64,000 nt of DNA from NCBI GenBank assembly GCA_018257865.1, contig JAEUBA010000006.1:124001-188000 (forward strand), read 5' to 3'. Numbering within the stretch: the stretch's first letter is position 1; each line of letters opens with the position of its first letter. A model generated the notes under the pieces. That model did not search any database. It was given only the letters and a program-made list of their open reading frames with translations, and was not told the origin of the DNA. The stretch comes from Stereocaulon alpinum (Eukaryota > Ascomycota > Lecanoromycetes > Lecanorales > Stereocaulaceae). Made by a program: the position numbers and the translations under genes. Of this stretch, positions 54,822 through 64,000 are shown piece by piece.

Positions 54822-56485
54822 TCAAGCAGCAATAGTGTGACGATTCCACGGCGATCGATTGATGTTCAACGACGAGAGATCTGATACTATTTCCCCCTCT
54901 TCTGAACCCTCCTCAGTATCGTCCCCATCCATGTTGAGCATCTGAAAGCGATTCATCATAGCATCCGCCTTCTTCGCAGGTGGTGGCGCCAGATTCTCCT
55001 TCTTCGGTATATATTGAATCTTTGGTAGCGTTTGGGCACACTCATCGGGGTACCACTCAATCTTCATGCCTTTGTATTCTTTGCGAGACATCATGCAGGT
55101 CCTGGCAAAGAGAGAATTGTGGATCGAATTGAGTGAGAGATGGGCATCGCCATTCTGGAAGGACATCTCGATGACAATTAAATTGTGGATGTGGTCGAGG
55201 TCGTCCCGTAGGCGTTCCTCTGTGATGTTTGGGTGGACGTTGCGGATGATCAAATTTCGAGTCGCGCCTATGCCGATTTTGTTGGCGACATGGCCTGGTA
55301 GGACGAACTGGCGTTCATTCCAGGAAAATTCCAACTGCGTCATATGTTAGCTTGTTGTTTTTAAGTCGATGGTGTGGATCAGAGAGCATACTCGCTTGCC
55401 ATGTACGTAGATATCGTTACGCTTAACATAGTTCATGAATTCTTGAGCAGCCGACCCCTCCACAAATGAGATACTGGCACTACGTTCATTCGAGCGCAAA
55501 TATATGTCCAGGACAAGGCCGCCGCGAACGAAGTCAATGATGTCCTTGTGTGTAGTACGATCTGACAAATTCTTCGCGATAATCGTTCGCTGTTCCTCCC
55601 TAGCATATCGCTTTCTCTCTATGCGTGGTACTGTAAGGCCTTGGTCATCTTTATCCAGATCAGGGTCCCAGGAAATATCATCCTCTTGTGCCGAACTATT
55701 GTGGCGGCTATATGACGGCGCCTTCCCTTGGTTGTGGCCGCGATGGTAATATCCGTTCCCACCATGTCCACTTATCTTCGGAGGCCAATTGGAACTTTGG
55801 TCTGCCCATGTTTCTCCTAATGGCCGTGACATTGTGACTTGCATCTTCGGAGGGCGACTGAAGAGGTTCACACCTCCATCTTCTGGCCGGTCTTCGTGGA
55901 CGAATGTGTCCGTGGTGGCTAGTGGGACTGATCCACCATGGATGAGCACCTGCAAAGCTTCAGTCCGCGCACAAAGGTGTATTTCTTCACAAGGGTAGCT
56001 GTACCTCCAGGGTGTCTCGTTCAATACCTCCAGTGAACAGTGCTTGCGTAAGGCTTGCTGGTTCAGGTCAGTGAAAGCTACTAGAGCCCGCTCATGCGGA
56101 TCCGAGGCGATAAGGATCTGTGCTGTGGGTTTACTGTCCCACTTACCATATTCTTGCGCCGTACGAAGCTATGGTTCAGCACTCGTTAGCAATTTGTCAA
56201 GCTCATAAGGTTCTCAGAACTCACCAGATTGTCATGGTCAACCTTGGGTATGCTGACGATGGGGATATCCACAGGGGTCGTTAGATCTCTGCCCGAGGTA
56301 TGCTACACAGTCCCATAAGCCCTTTTTCTACCATAGCTATCATCGTAGGTGTGACCGACAAATTCAGCTCTGTTGATCTGTTAGCTCGTGAGCCCACAGT
56401 GAGATAAGAGTCGAGTTCTGGGATGGATATACCGCCGAAGTAGCGTCTCGAAATATGCCTTATCTATTGTCACCGTAGCTGCCAT
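54822..56485 (-). CDS. RRM-domain RNA-binding protein (Mrn1/Nrd1-like)
   Basis: Start MAATVTIDKAYFETLLRR at 56485, then short exons with 'AEFVGHTYDDSYGRKRAYG' and 'VDIPIVSIPKVDHDNL', matching the N-terminus of a conserved filamentous-fungal RRM protein. The larger exons hold two RRM-like units: 'RTIIAKNLSDRTTHKDIIDF', 'VRGGLVLDIYLRSNERSASI', 'SFVEGSAAQEFMNYVKRNDI' and, after an intron, 'NLIIRNVHPNITEERLRDDL', 'LIVIEMSFQNGDAHLSLNSI'. The 'VRGGL' and 'FSWNERQFVLP' linkers resemble the central RRMs of Mrn1 (budding yeast) and Nrd1 (fission yeast), which bind mRNA and affect differentiation and chromatin-linked processes. The RNP motifs are divergent, so it is probably a relative rather than the ortholog. 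Confidence 0.75.
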
Positions 56486-56858
56486 GATGCCTCCAGCCGG
56501 TGAAGCTAGTCAAAAAGCATGCAATGGCAGAGGTCCCCAGTAAGAACGCGTAGAGAAAGTTCATCAGTTCAGTAAGTGAGAGCTTGCGCGTAGCTTAGCG
56601 CGTGTGGGTCTTGGCAGGGATCCGGAGATTAGGCACCTGGCCTAATTTTATCCCCGTACACCAGATAAGAAGTCCTCATATTATACCAAACAGTCGCACT
56701 TAGCAAGAATTTTGAGATTTGTAGGGAAAATCAACACAGACATCGTTCGGATTGCGATTGATATTCCAGACGTTACAATTTTATGAAACACTCAACTCCA
56801 ATCCAAAACGCTGATTCCAGTATGCAGCCAAAATAGATCTCAGAGGATGACTCCGCGC
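56486..56858. other. Intergenic, no gene seen
   Basis: 373 bp upstream of the RRM gene and downstream of the b561 gene. No coding signal. Confidence 0.45.
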
Positions 56859-57656
56859 CTAAACATGAGTCGCCACTTCTCTGCTTTCTGGGCCGCTATC
56901 CGAGTATTTTGAATTCGTCCTGTAACCATAAGCTTTCTGCCCAATCTCGCTCTTGTCCTTTCCATCCTTGATGGAGGCCCAGGCTACAACGCCAACCCAT
57001 GTAAGCCAGATGACACCGGCGATGACTCCGTATGCAATCTTGCCCTTCACAGTATTGTCGCTGAGCTGAGTACCCAAGCCCCCATTGATAATGCCAACTG
57101 TAATGAAAATCCGTCCCCACCAAACGTGTAGGGGAGCCCAGAACGTTCGTCTCTTGTCCCTCTTGTAGATGAGGTGATGGACGTAGCCTGCAATGGGCTG
57201 GAATGCGAGACTTGCAACGACAATTATGCCAATGATGGGGTGTCCATTGCTAGCTGTGATCTGAGAGGAGGTCGATTGTTAGCTATCAGGTGTAACTAGT
57301 ATGACGGCAGGAGAGTGAGATATGCTTACTAGATTGTCCGGATAGATGGCGATATATACACCCAGGCCAAGCCCAATCAGAGCCAGTATCCATGCGAAAG
57401 CCTGAATGCCAGCATGTATCCAGACCAACCCTCGGACAGTAGAAATGCGGAGGATGATTGCGCCCATAGGCAACAAAAAGGCGAAGGTGAAACCCATGAT
57501 AGTACTGTGGGCGATAACTGCATTGTGTCGAACGGGGTCTTCTTCCTGCGCACTGGCTAGAGCGGCTACAAAGGGGTATCAGTATGGAAGCAGGAGAGGA
57601 GCGACTGGTAGAAGCGTACCGAGCCATAGGCCCATAAACAATGCCGTGGACTTCAT
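56859..57656 (-). CDS. Cytochrome b561-domain membrane protein
   Basis: Start MKSTALFMGLWLAALASAQE at 57656 (after removing a 52-nt intron) is a signal peptide or signal anchor. The rest is a run of hydrophobic helices with His at the positions expected of heme b ligands: 'NAVIAHSTIMGFTFAFLLPM', 'VRGLVWIHAGIQAFAWILAL', 'NGHPIIGIIVVASLAFQPIA', 'YVHHLIYKRDKRRTFWAPLH', 'VWWGRIFITVGIINGGLGT', 'IAYGVIAGVIWLTWVGVVAW'. The C-terminal cytosolic tail is hydrophilic. This is the b561 part without a DOMON domain. Such proteins pass electrons across membranes, often from ascorbate or to iron-reductase partners. The exact donor and acceptor are not indicated. Confidence 0.85.
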
Positions 57657-58926
57657 TGTCGCGAATGAGTAGTTGTCGAGCCTGCTCACGGACACAATGC
57701 TGGGCGATACTGAGTTTGGCGATACTGGATTTGTCAATTCTGGAGGCGCAGTAGTAGGTTCCTTATACTCACTGCCAAATGTCCTAGACAACGGATGTTG
57801 TAGGATAATCGCTGCGAGCTAGGACAAAGCTAAGGCAGTCTGCCACCACTACCGAGTTGTTGGATCCATGAAAATGTGGAATGCGAGTACGGCAGGGATG
57901 GAGGATAGCATGACATGTTCATTACGTTGGTGCTAGATCAACGGACCCAGGTTGGGATGGCCTAAAAGCAAGTCTGTCGGACCGGTGCAAATGGCTGCAA
58001 GCCGTGCGACACGTTGGCCGAAATTGTACTAAGCGAGTGGTTGAAGGCTGGTGTGGTGAAATTGATCCGCGCCAACTGTTGATGTCATTCAATTTTGGGA
58101 AGGTGTCTCCGAATGCAAGCAGGCATGTCTTGCCCCTCCACTTGGCAATATTTGACAACAATACTTGCAGAGGAATGTTGTCATCTTGGACTATGTGTTT
58201 CACGAGGTTTTCCTGGTCTGTCACGCATTGCACAGTATCTTGGTCGCAATTTTGGATAGATCTGTGTCAGATCTGGAAGACTATCACGTTAGCAAGGTTC
58301 TAAAGAAGCTAGCGTATGACAGGAGCATCTTCCCGTTGACCAAAGACAGTTGGTATCATCCAGACTAGAGACCGATGGGAACATGGGATTTCGAATGCAG
58401 CTGGTCATTGTGGATGCCCGGTGCCTGCCGCCACCAGTGGCGCAATCAAGGCTTATGCACCAGGCAATCCCTTTAGCGACCGGACACCAGTGCACCACCA
58501 TTCCAAAATTTAGAAAAGCGCCTAAATGGATCTTCGGGTCGGGAAGAAGCTTGTTGAATCCTCTGTTCAATATGATGACTTTCCTAATGCAAGATGGGCG
58601 AAGCTGTGCTAACTGTGACGCTTCTAGGATCAAGTTATATTATAAAGAATGGGTAGCATGCAAAAGGTCGGCTGCAGGTCTCCGAATATCCGAGTTCCCT
58701 CGGCCGGGCGCACGTGCATGGCCGAATAGGATAGCAAACACATCCCATAAAGCTGCATCCCTGACCACGCTGTTTCTGCTGTTGCCCAATACTTGGCATG
58801 TTGACAGAGTATCCATGTAGTATGGGAGACTATGATCGAGGCTTTTCACACGGCGCTCTCGACGGGCTGCTCACGTTTCAGGAAGGAGCAATTATGTAGG
58901 TCCTCCTGCCAGCCGATAGGAGCGCC
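57657..58926. other. Intergenic, no supported gene
   Basis: 1.27 kb. Frames such as 57922-58233 (minus), 58004-58303 and 58350-58820 (plus) cover the same DNA in opposite senses without motifs. The segment 58220-57960 on the minus strand ('LVKHIVQDDNIPLQVLLSNI') reads somewhat protein-like but has no start or splice partner. It may be a gene relic. Confidence 0.4.
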
Positions 58927-60822
58927 TTATGTCTTTGCCAGGATAACCCTTATCATCTCATTACCTAAACGTGTAGCTTCCGGAAACCGAGGCTCGAAGT
59001 ACTTCTGGATGTTCTCGAAACGATCCTTATAGGATGCAAAGTCGCCGAAAGAGACGCACTCGGACCATGCCTGTATCCCAGTCGCACAGCGTTAGCTGCT
59101 GTGAAACATCCTAAGAGATAACATTACAGCGACTGAACGTACTCGAGCTGCGAACGTGAACTCTAGATCGTCTGAGCGAAATGTGTTATCTTCAATCGCG
59201 GTATCGATAATCTCGTCAAGAAGTTGGGGCTTGCGGAACAAGTACTCTGTGACACCGAGCCAAAGGCGGAAAGGCTAAGGTGAACCCGTGGTCAGCGTGC
59301 GTGGATGCATGCATGCTTCGCGAGTTACTGTCGGCAAGGCTTACCGGCGTAGAACAGATCATGTGATCGTATGGCACAATGCCTAGCTTCCACCAACAGT
59401 CAACCATAGCAAGAAGGCTTAGATGATTGTTGCGTGTTCTCTTCTTCGGCGCATTGCCCAACGAATATCGATCCAATACATCGTCCCTCAAAAGTAGCTC
59501 TCGTTTGTTGCCTACAGTTCCGAATACGGCCTCCCCAGCTGTCCTGATGCGTTTCTCGAGCTCCTCTCGATGGCCGCCAAGCATCAGCTTGAAGAGCTCA
59601 GTGACAGACTCAGCATATTGCCGGATCTGCTTCTTCGCCCATTGATTCAAAATTGCCAGACCTGCATAGACGTGCCACTTGTTGGAGTAAATGCGCAGCA
59701 TAATGTTGCATTTGACGTTCTCAATACCACCAACATACCGATTCATCTCCCAGGGAAATTGGTTGTTCGCATGCCAGGCCGTGCCCATACTTAGAAATGC
59801 GGCATGTGTAACAGCCTGGGTATCAGCTGTGATGCGATCGTGTTCTTGAGCCGTAAGATAGACATGCTTGGAGCCAAAGCAGGAAAGGACATTCTCGACC
59901 AGAGCAAAGCTCTGGTCAGAAGCACGCTCTCGGATTAAGACAAGAGGTTGGCCTTTAGGGTCGATTTTGGGTCCATGGAGGGAATGGCAAGACACGATCT
60001 GAACGTCTTCAGGAAGATGCTTCCTGAAGGCATCTATTTCGATTTCCTTGCAAGAAGTTTGCCCACCAACAATGGCGCCTTGCTTCGTTGCTACATGTTG
60101 TTAGTTCAACAATCACAAGTCCAGCGCTGCACATGCTCGAGGCTTACATGGTCCATACAAGCTTACGATATGAGCGATAGCCTCAGCCTCTACGCTGTAC
60201 AAGATAATATCGCTTGACCTAGAAACAAGACGGCCGTCTGCATATAGTCGTATTCTGCTCTTTGTTCCTCTTAGCAACAAGAACGCGTTCCTTGGTCTAG
60301 CGCAGCGCTTACATTGTTAGTGAATTCCTGTGTCAATGCTTCGTACTTTTCCGGTTTGTCGCAGGCGTTGACTCTGCACGGACAAAGGTGTCAGCTTCGG
60401 CTAAGACAGCTACTAAAGCTGCGGAGAAGCACGGATGTATGATCTGTGGATGACATACATTAGTATGTGTCGGCCATTCTTAACGCAATGGATAGGAGTT
60501 CTCAACAAGGTATGCGTCAGACAAAATAAATTTAGGTAGCTGAGATGTTACATCAGTGACAACCTGCCAGGTCGCCCGAACACCAGAATGGTGCCAGAGC
60601 TCACCGTCAAGCCATACTCGAGCCAAATGCACTCAAGTCATCATTGCAAAGAGTGGTAAGAACAGTAGACGGGCACTTACCAAATAAAAATCTCGCCCAA
60701 GCACCCGAGTGAAGAGTCAGGAATATTCACCTCCAGCCCGCAGCACTGATCCGTCGGGCATACATTTTGCCCATGTCACCCATTCCAATTATGCCCACCA
60801 CTACCTTATCCATATCGACCAT
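58927..60822 (-). CDS. TYR1: Prephenate dehydrogenase (NADP+)
   Basis: Start MVDMDKVVVGIIGMGDMGKM at 60822 is a Rossmann nucleotide-binding loop (GxGxxG-like, G-M-G-D-M-G). Several short introns interrupt the first 600 bp. The conserved core is clear: 'RLYADGRLVSRSSDIILYSV', 'VSCHSLHGPKIDPKGQPLVL', 'TQAVTHAAFLSMGTAWHAN', 'QFPWEMNRYVGGIENVKCNI', 'MVDCWWKLGIVPYDHMICST', 'PFRLWLGVTEYLFRKPQLLD'. The end is 'YFEPRFPEATRLGNEMIRVI' and LAKT, with TAA at 58927-58929. This matches fungal Tyr1, which converts prephenate to 4-hydroxyphenylpyruvate for tyrosine in the cytosol. Head-to-head with RPS14. Confidence 0.92.
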
Positions 60823-61225
60823 GCTGTAACCGAGAGATAGATTCCGATCACTCTAGAAGCTTTTGGGGGAAGTTGGACACTTATAAATTCAAGGAGAGAA
60901 TGAAAACCCAACCGGATGAGCACAAACGTTGCAAAAGCGCTCCATATTCTAGCTTTATGCTGGCAGTAGAGCCTCAACCCGAGCAGAAAATACATGACAT
61001 GATTCAAAGTCAGCTTACTGATCTGACTCAGTGGAGTAGAGGCGCACACGACCCTCCGAAGAACGAAAACACTTTCCCCACATGATAGAACCCTTCGCTT
61101 AGCGGTAACCGCGGCACAATAGGCCAGTTCTTGGCGGGCAGTGAACAATCCCAGCCCAAAGGTTCCTTCTACTACAAGTTCACATTCCACTACACCTACA
61201 AGAAGATCATTCAAGCTTCTCCAAT
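60823..61225. promoter_or_regulatory. Bidirectional promoter region, TYR1 / RPS14
   Basis: 403 bp between divergent start codons. No other gene. Promoter role inferred from geometry. Confidence 0.5.
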
Positions 61226-61862
61226 ATGCCTCCCAAGAAGAAGGTCGAGCGCGCTGCCACCGAGAATATCTCTCTAGGCCCTCAAGTCAGAGAAGGTCGG
61301 CAGTCCCTCCCTCTCATTTACCCCCTCAACAAGAGATACTAAACCGTCCCCTACCAGGTGAACTCGTCTTCGGCGTCGCCCGTATTTTCGCCTCCTTCAA
61401 TGACACCTTCGTCCACGTCACCGATCTCAGGTTCGTCCCAGCTACATAGAACAATCCGGTGTTTGTGCAAAGGTTTACAATCTGGGTGATTCCAGTGGCC
61501 GCGAAACCATCAGCCGTGTGACTGGCGGTATGAAAGTCAAGGCCGACCGTGATGAATCTTCGCCTTATGCGGCTATGTTGGCTGCGCAGGATGTTGCTAC
61601 TCGATGCAAGGAATTGGGTATCAACGCTTTGCATATCAAGATTAGGGCTACTGGAGGTGAGATGAAGCGAGCCGAGCAGTGAAATCTCCGTACTGATATA
61701 GGCTTAATAGGCAATGGTACGAAGACTCCAGGTCCCGGGGCTCAGTCTGCCCTTCGCGCTCTTGCTCGTTCTGGGATGAAGATTGGAAGGATCGAGGATG
61801 TCACACCAACGCCTTCGGATTCTACACGCCGCAAGGGTGGTAGGCGAGGTCGTCGTCTATGA
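61226..61862 (+). CDS. RPS14: 40S ribosomal protein S14 (uS11)
   Basis: Four exons (61226-61295, 61358-61430, 61496-61656, 61711-61862) add up to exactly 152 codons, giving 151 residues, the family length. 'MPPKKKVERAATENISLGPQ', 'ELVFGVARIFASFNDTFVHV', 'SGRETISRVTGGMKVKADRD', 'SSPYAAMLAAQDVATRCKEL', 'NALHIKIRATGGNGTKTPGP', and the C-terminal 'IEDVTPTPSDSTRRKGGRRG' then RRL are diagnostic. The first intron uses an unusual donor (AAG|gtcggc). uS11 lies on the 40S platform and takes part in late pre-18S rRNA processing. The gene is tail-to-tail with AAR2, 138 bp apart. Confidence 0.97.
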
Positions 61863-62000
61863 GCAAGAGATACTGGTGGTACTGGTGGTCTATGTAGCAG
61901 TGGAATGGTCGAAATATACGAGAAGAACGGCTTTCGCCTGGTCTTCCTCCAACACAGCTTGCATTTCCAACTTAAAACCACACTTGGGCAAGGCTTGAGC

Positions 62001-63209
62001 TTATGATTCATCTAATTCTACAACAACAGGAGCATACTCGCCCCTCTCGTCCTCCCCTTCCATTTCCTCCATCTCAACCTCTACCCTCTCTCCATCCTCC
62101 AACTCCAACATCCCCTTCCTGACAAACTCGTCCCCCAACTCCCAACCATATTCCCGCTTCAGAAAGTCCTCCAACGCCTCCATCTCCTCCTTAACATCCT
62201 CCCCCTCCCCCTCCCCCTCCCCAAATACCTGCCCCAACGTCCTCTTGAACCCCCTCAACAGCCCCTTCAATAACCCGCCTCCCTCATCGCCCAAATCAAA
62301 CAACCCCCCCTCCACATCCTCACACCTCTCCATCTGCCTCTTCAACAACCCTGAAAACGTAGCAAACCACCCCTCTCTCTCCCTCACAGCCCGCTTACAC
62401 GTAAGCACCAACCCCACAATCCGCTTCCACTCCTCCAAACACGACCAATTCGCAACCGTAAGCACCATCAAAAAACACACCTCCATCTGCCCCAGCACCA
62501 CATCACCCCACTCCTCCCCTTCGCCCTTCCACCTCTCTACCACGTCCCCCAAAGCCCAACTCCGATCCGTAGCTGCTTCCGTCCTCTCCCTCCCCACCGC
62601 CCCTTCCCTCCACGTCCGCTTGAGATCTATACCCAGAACACCCAGCTCCTGCTCTTCTTCCCCTACTTCAGCGGCTGTAAGCCCGGGTATCTCATCCCTA
62701 TCTTCAACCGCACAACTCGCAGACGTGATCTTCCACTCCTCGTTCTGCGTCAAATGACCCAGTACCCTCGACGTAACATGCTCCGTCAACTTCGCCCAAT
62801 CGCCCCTCTCTTCTTCTACCTCCGCGTCCTTACTCGCAGACTGCCGATACGGCGTCAGTCCCTTCTCCCACAAGCCAGCTAGCTGGCTCCGATAGCTCTC
62901 GGGATCGTCGACGGGGCGTAGGGAGCCAGCTGTGTGGTTCCATTTCCGGACTATGAGGGGAGGTGGGGTGTTTGGGACTGTAGGTGGAGGGGGGATGTAG
63001 AACCAGAAACCGTCGCGGATAGTGTGGGAGGTTGTTTCGGATGTGAAGATGAAGTGGTAGCCTGGGGGAAGGGATTTTATGCCGTGAAATTGGGAGGTTG
63101 TGGTGAAGGAGAGGAGGTCGATGCTGCAGAGGATTGAAGGGGGAAGGGAGAGGAGGAGGGCGGTTGCCGTGACGGGTGGTTGTAGAGATTGGGATTGAGA
63201 GGTGGTCAT
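62001..63209 (-). CDS. AAR2: U5 snRNP assembly factor Aar2
   Basis: A single exon of 402 residues. The N-terminal beta-rich domain is typical: 'TALLLSLPPSILCSIDLLSF', 'QFHGIKSLPPGYHFIFTSE', 'TIRDGFWFYIPPPPTVP'. The C-terminal helical domain contains 'QMEVCFLMVLTVANWSCLEE' and 'WKRIVGLVLTCKRAVRERE'. Long Glu/Gly-rich stretches expand the C-terminal part. Aar2 binds Prp8 in the cytoplasm and is exchanged for Brr2 during maturation of the U5 snRNP, so it is a general splicing factor. Coding-strand composition is C/A-rich in the first 100 codons and strongly G-rich afterwards, with an inflection near 62900. No intron is needed. Confidence 0.88.
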   Translation of the reverse strand: MTTSQSQSLQPPVTATALLLSLPPSILCSIDLLSFTTTSQFHGIKSLPPGYHFIFTSETTSHTIRDGFWFYIPPPPTVPNTPPPLIVRKWNHTAGSLRPVDDPESYRSQLAGLWEKGLTPYRQSASKDAEVEEERGDWAKLTEHVTSRVLGHLTQNEEWKITSASCAVEDRDEIPGLTAAEVGEEEQELGVLGIDLKRTWREGAVGRERTEAATDRSWALGDVVERWKGEGEEWGDVVLGQMEVCFLMVLTVANWSCLEEWKRIVGLVLTCKRAVREREGWFATFSGLLKRQMERCEDVEGGLFDLGDEGGGLLKGLLRGFKRTLGQVFGEGEGEGEDVKEEMEALEDFLKREYGWELGDEFVRKGMLELEDGERVEVEMEEMEGEDERGEYAPVVVELDES

Positions 63210-63801
63210 GGCGGACGTGTAGGGGATTGGAGAACTTGGTCTTGGTTTTCTTGGAAAGGGAATGAGATTGAGATAGTTGAGACACTTAGAAGATTCGTGG
63301 ACATTGGGTCATGTTAGGAACAACATGGGAGTTTCGAATAGTCCAGGACCAGCACTTCGAAGGTGAAATGGCCCATGAGAAGTCATGTTGGCAAGGAGGT
63401 TTTTGCAGACCCACATCGAGAGCTCGAATTCGATTGTCACATTTATATGTGCGGGATCTGAAGCGGAGTGAAAATGTGCCAGCTAGATTGCGTCCCGCAG
63501 GCGCGTGATATGCGGAAGTACTTCTGATTCAAATCTTGTGTCACCTCCAACAATATCCTGCTCGGGAACTTGCTACCAAGCCATTTCCCATTTGCATTTA
63601 ATGATTTCTGCTTGAGCTTGGCTATGAATAGTGGTTAAATACTGTATATACGATCTCCGCTTGGATTACTTCAATGAGCTCTAGTTCATCAATTATAATA
63701 TCGACACATTTACCTCACACATGCAAGTATAGCTCTACGTATTCTCCCAACCCAACCTAATCGCGATGCAACAGACAGGGAATGGCGCAATAAGGTGGAG
63801 C
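63210..63801. other. Intergenic, AAR2 promoter side
   Basis: About 590 bp between the AAR2 start and the stop of the edge gene. No coding signal recognised. Confidence 0.4.
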
Positions 63802-64000
63802 TTAGTCCTTCAGCTTCTGAATATGACCGCCCCATCTAGGCTGTCTGGGCAGCAAATAGTCTCCCCCAAGCACAGCTTTATATACGCCATAGAGTCCACT
63901 CAATGGCCAAATGCTCCAGAACAATGCGAGAAGCCAAACAATCCACGACTCCTGTATCGCTCTTTCCTCCGCGTCGACATCAACTTTGACTTTATCATAT
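63802..64000 (-). CDS. C-terminal part of a membrane protein, cut by the window edge
   Basis: A frame enters from the right edge and stops at TAA 63802-63804. It reads 'VDAEERAIQESWIVWLLALF', 'WSIWPLSGLYGVYKAVLGGD', 'YLLPRQPRWGGHIQKLKD': a hydrophilic lead, one or two hydrophobic segments and a basic tail. The frame is unbroken over 66 codons and the composition is protein-like. The start and most of the protein lie outside. No family is recognised. Confidence 0.65.
   Translation of the reverse strand, partial: YDKVKVDVDAEERAIQESWIVWLLALFWSIWPLSGLYGVYKAVLGGDYLLPRQPRWGGHIQKLKD

Noticed and set aside
62245..62757. 170-codon plus-strand Pro/Ser-rich frame
   Set aside because: Complement of the G-rich AAR2 exon; open only because of the strand bias.
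7698..63209. Con7, NoxR, Yak1 and cutinase as a virulence gene cluster
   Set aside because: They are separated by many housekeeping genes, lie on both strands, and are conserved regulators in non-pathogens too; co-location looks accidental.

Overview
The window is nuclear DNA of a filamentous ascomycete (Pezizomycotina). The evidence is the gene content (Con7, NoxR, a cutinase, a 2EXR-type reading frame), many short GT-AG introns of about 50-100 nt with CTAAC/CTGAC-like branch points, and loosely packed genes on both strands. A Dothideomycete or related plant-associated lineage is an inference, not shown. No operons, CRISPR arrays, insertion sequences or convincing tRNA/rRNA genes were seen.

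Layout. 0-4 kb is gene-poor and holds a broken 2EXR-like frame. 4-9 kb carries a mitochondrial-type PPR protein and the zinc-finger regulator Con7, both on the minus strand, followed by about 4 kb without a supported gene. 13-24.6 kb has DBP2, a small secreted protein, the divergent ISA2/kynureninase pair, NoxR and a kinase-only thiamine-pathway enzyme. 24.7-34 kb has an F-box/LRR protein, an alpha/beta hydrolase, RAD9 and KTI13/ATS1. 34-43 kb has RPS16 (uS9), a doubtful Cys-rich gene, a cutinase, a second secreted protein and the DYRK kinase YAK1. 43-51 kb has RAD26/CSB, a Ser/Thr-rich anchored secretory protein and a tiny helical protein. 51-64 kb has eIF3l, a nitrilase-family enzyme, an RRM protein, a cytochrome b561 protein, prephenate dehydrogenase TYR1, RPS14 (uS11), AAR2 and the 3' end of a membrane protein cut by the window edge.

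Most genes are housekeeping: translation (RPS14, RPS16, eIF3l, KTI13), RNA processing (DBP2, AAR2, RRM protein), DNA repair and checkpoint (RAD9, RAD26), Fe-S assembly (ISA2), NAD and tyrosine biosynthesis (BNA5, TYR1) and signalling (YAK1, NoxR, Con7). Several sit in head-to-head pairs with about 210-400 bp between start codons. Con7, NoxR and the cutinase belong to families linked in other fungi to infection structures, but nothing shows that they act as a cluster.

The most unusual signal is compositional. In at least nine genes, on both strands, the coding strand flips abruptly from A/C-ending to G/T-ending synonymous codons at a point some hundred nucleotides before the stop. In the cutinase last exon 69 of 72 codons end in A/C before position 36930 and 94 of 105 end in G/T after it. 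The polarity follows the direction of transcription, and in one gene the A/C-rich domain includes an intron, so codon selection alone does not explain it. Other points of interest are a large phase-1 DBP2 intron matching the conserved yeast one, a GC-AG intron in RPS16, and an intron whose removal or retention leaves the same protein end.
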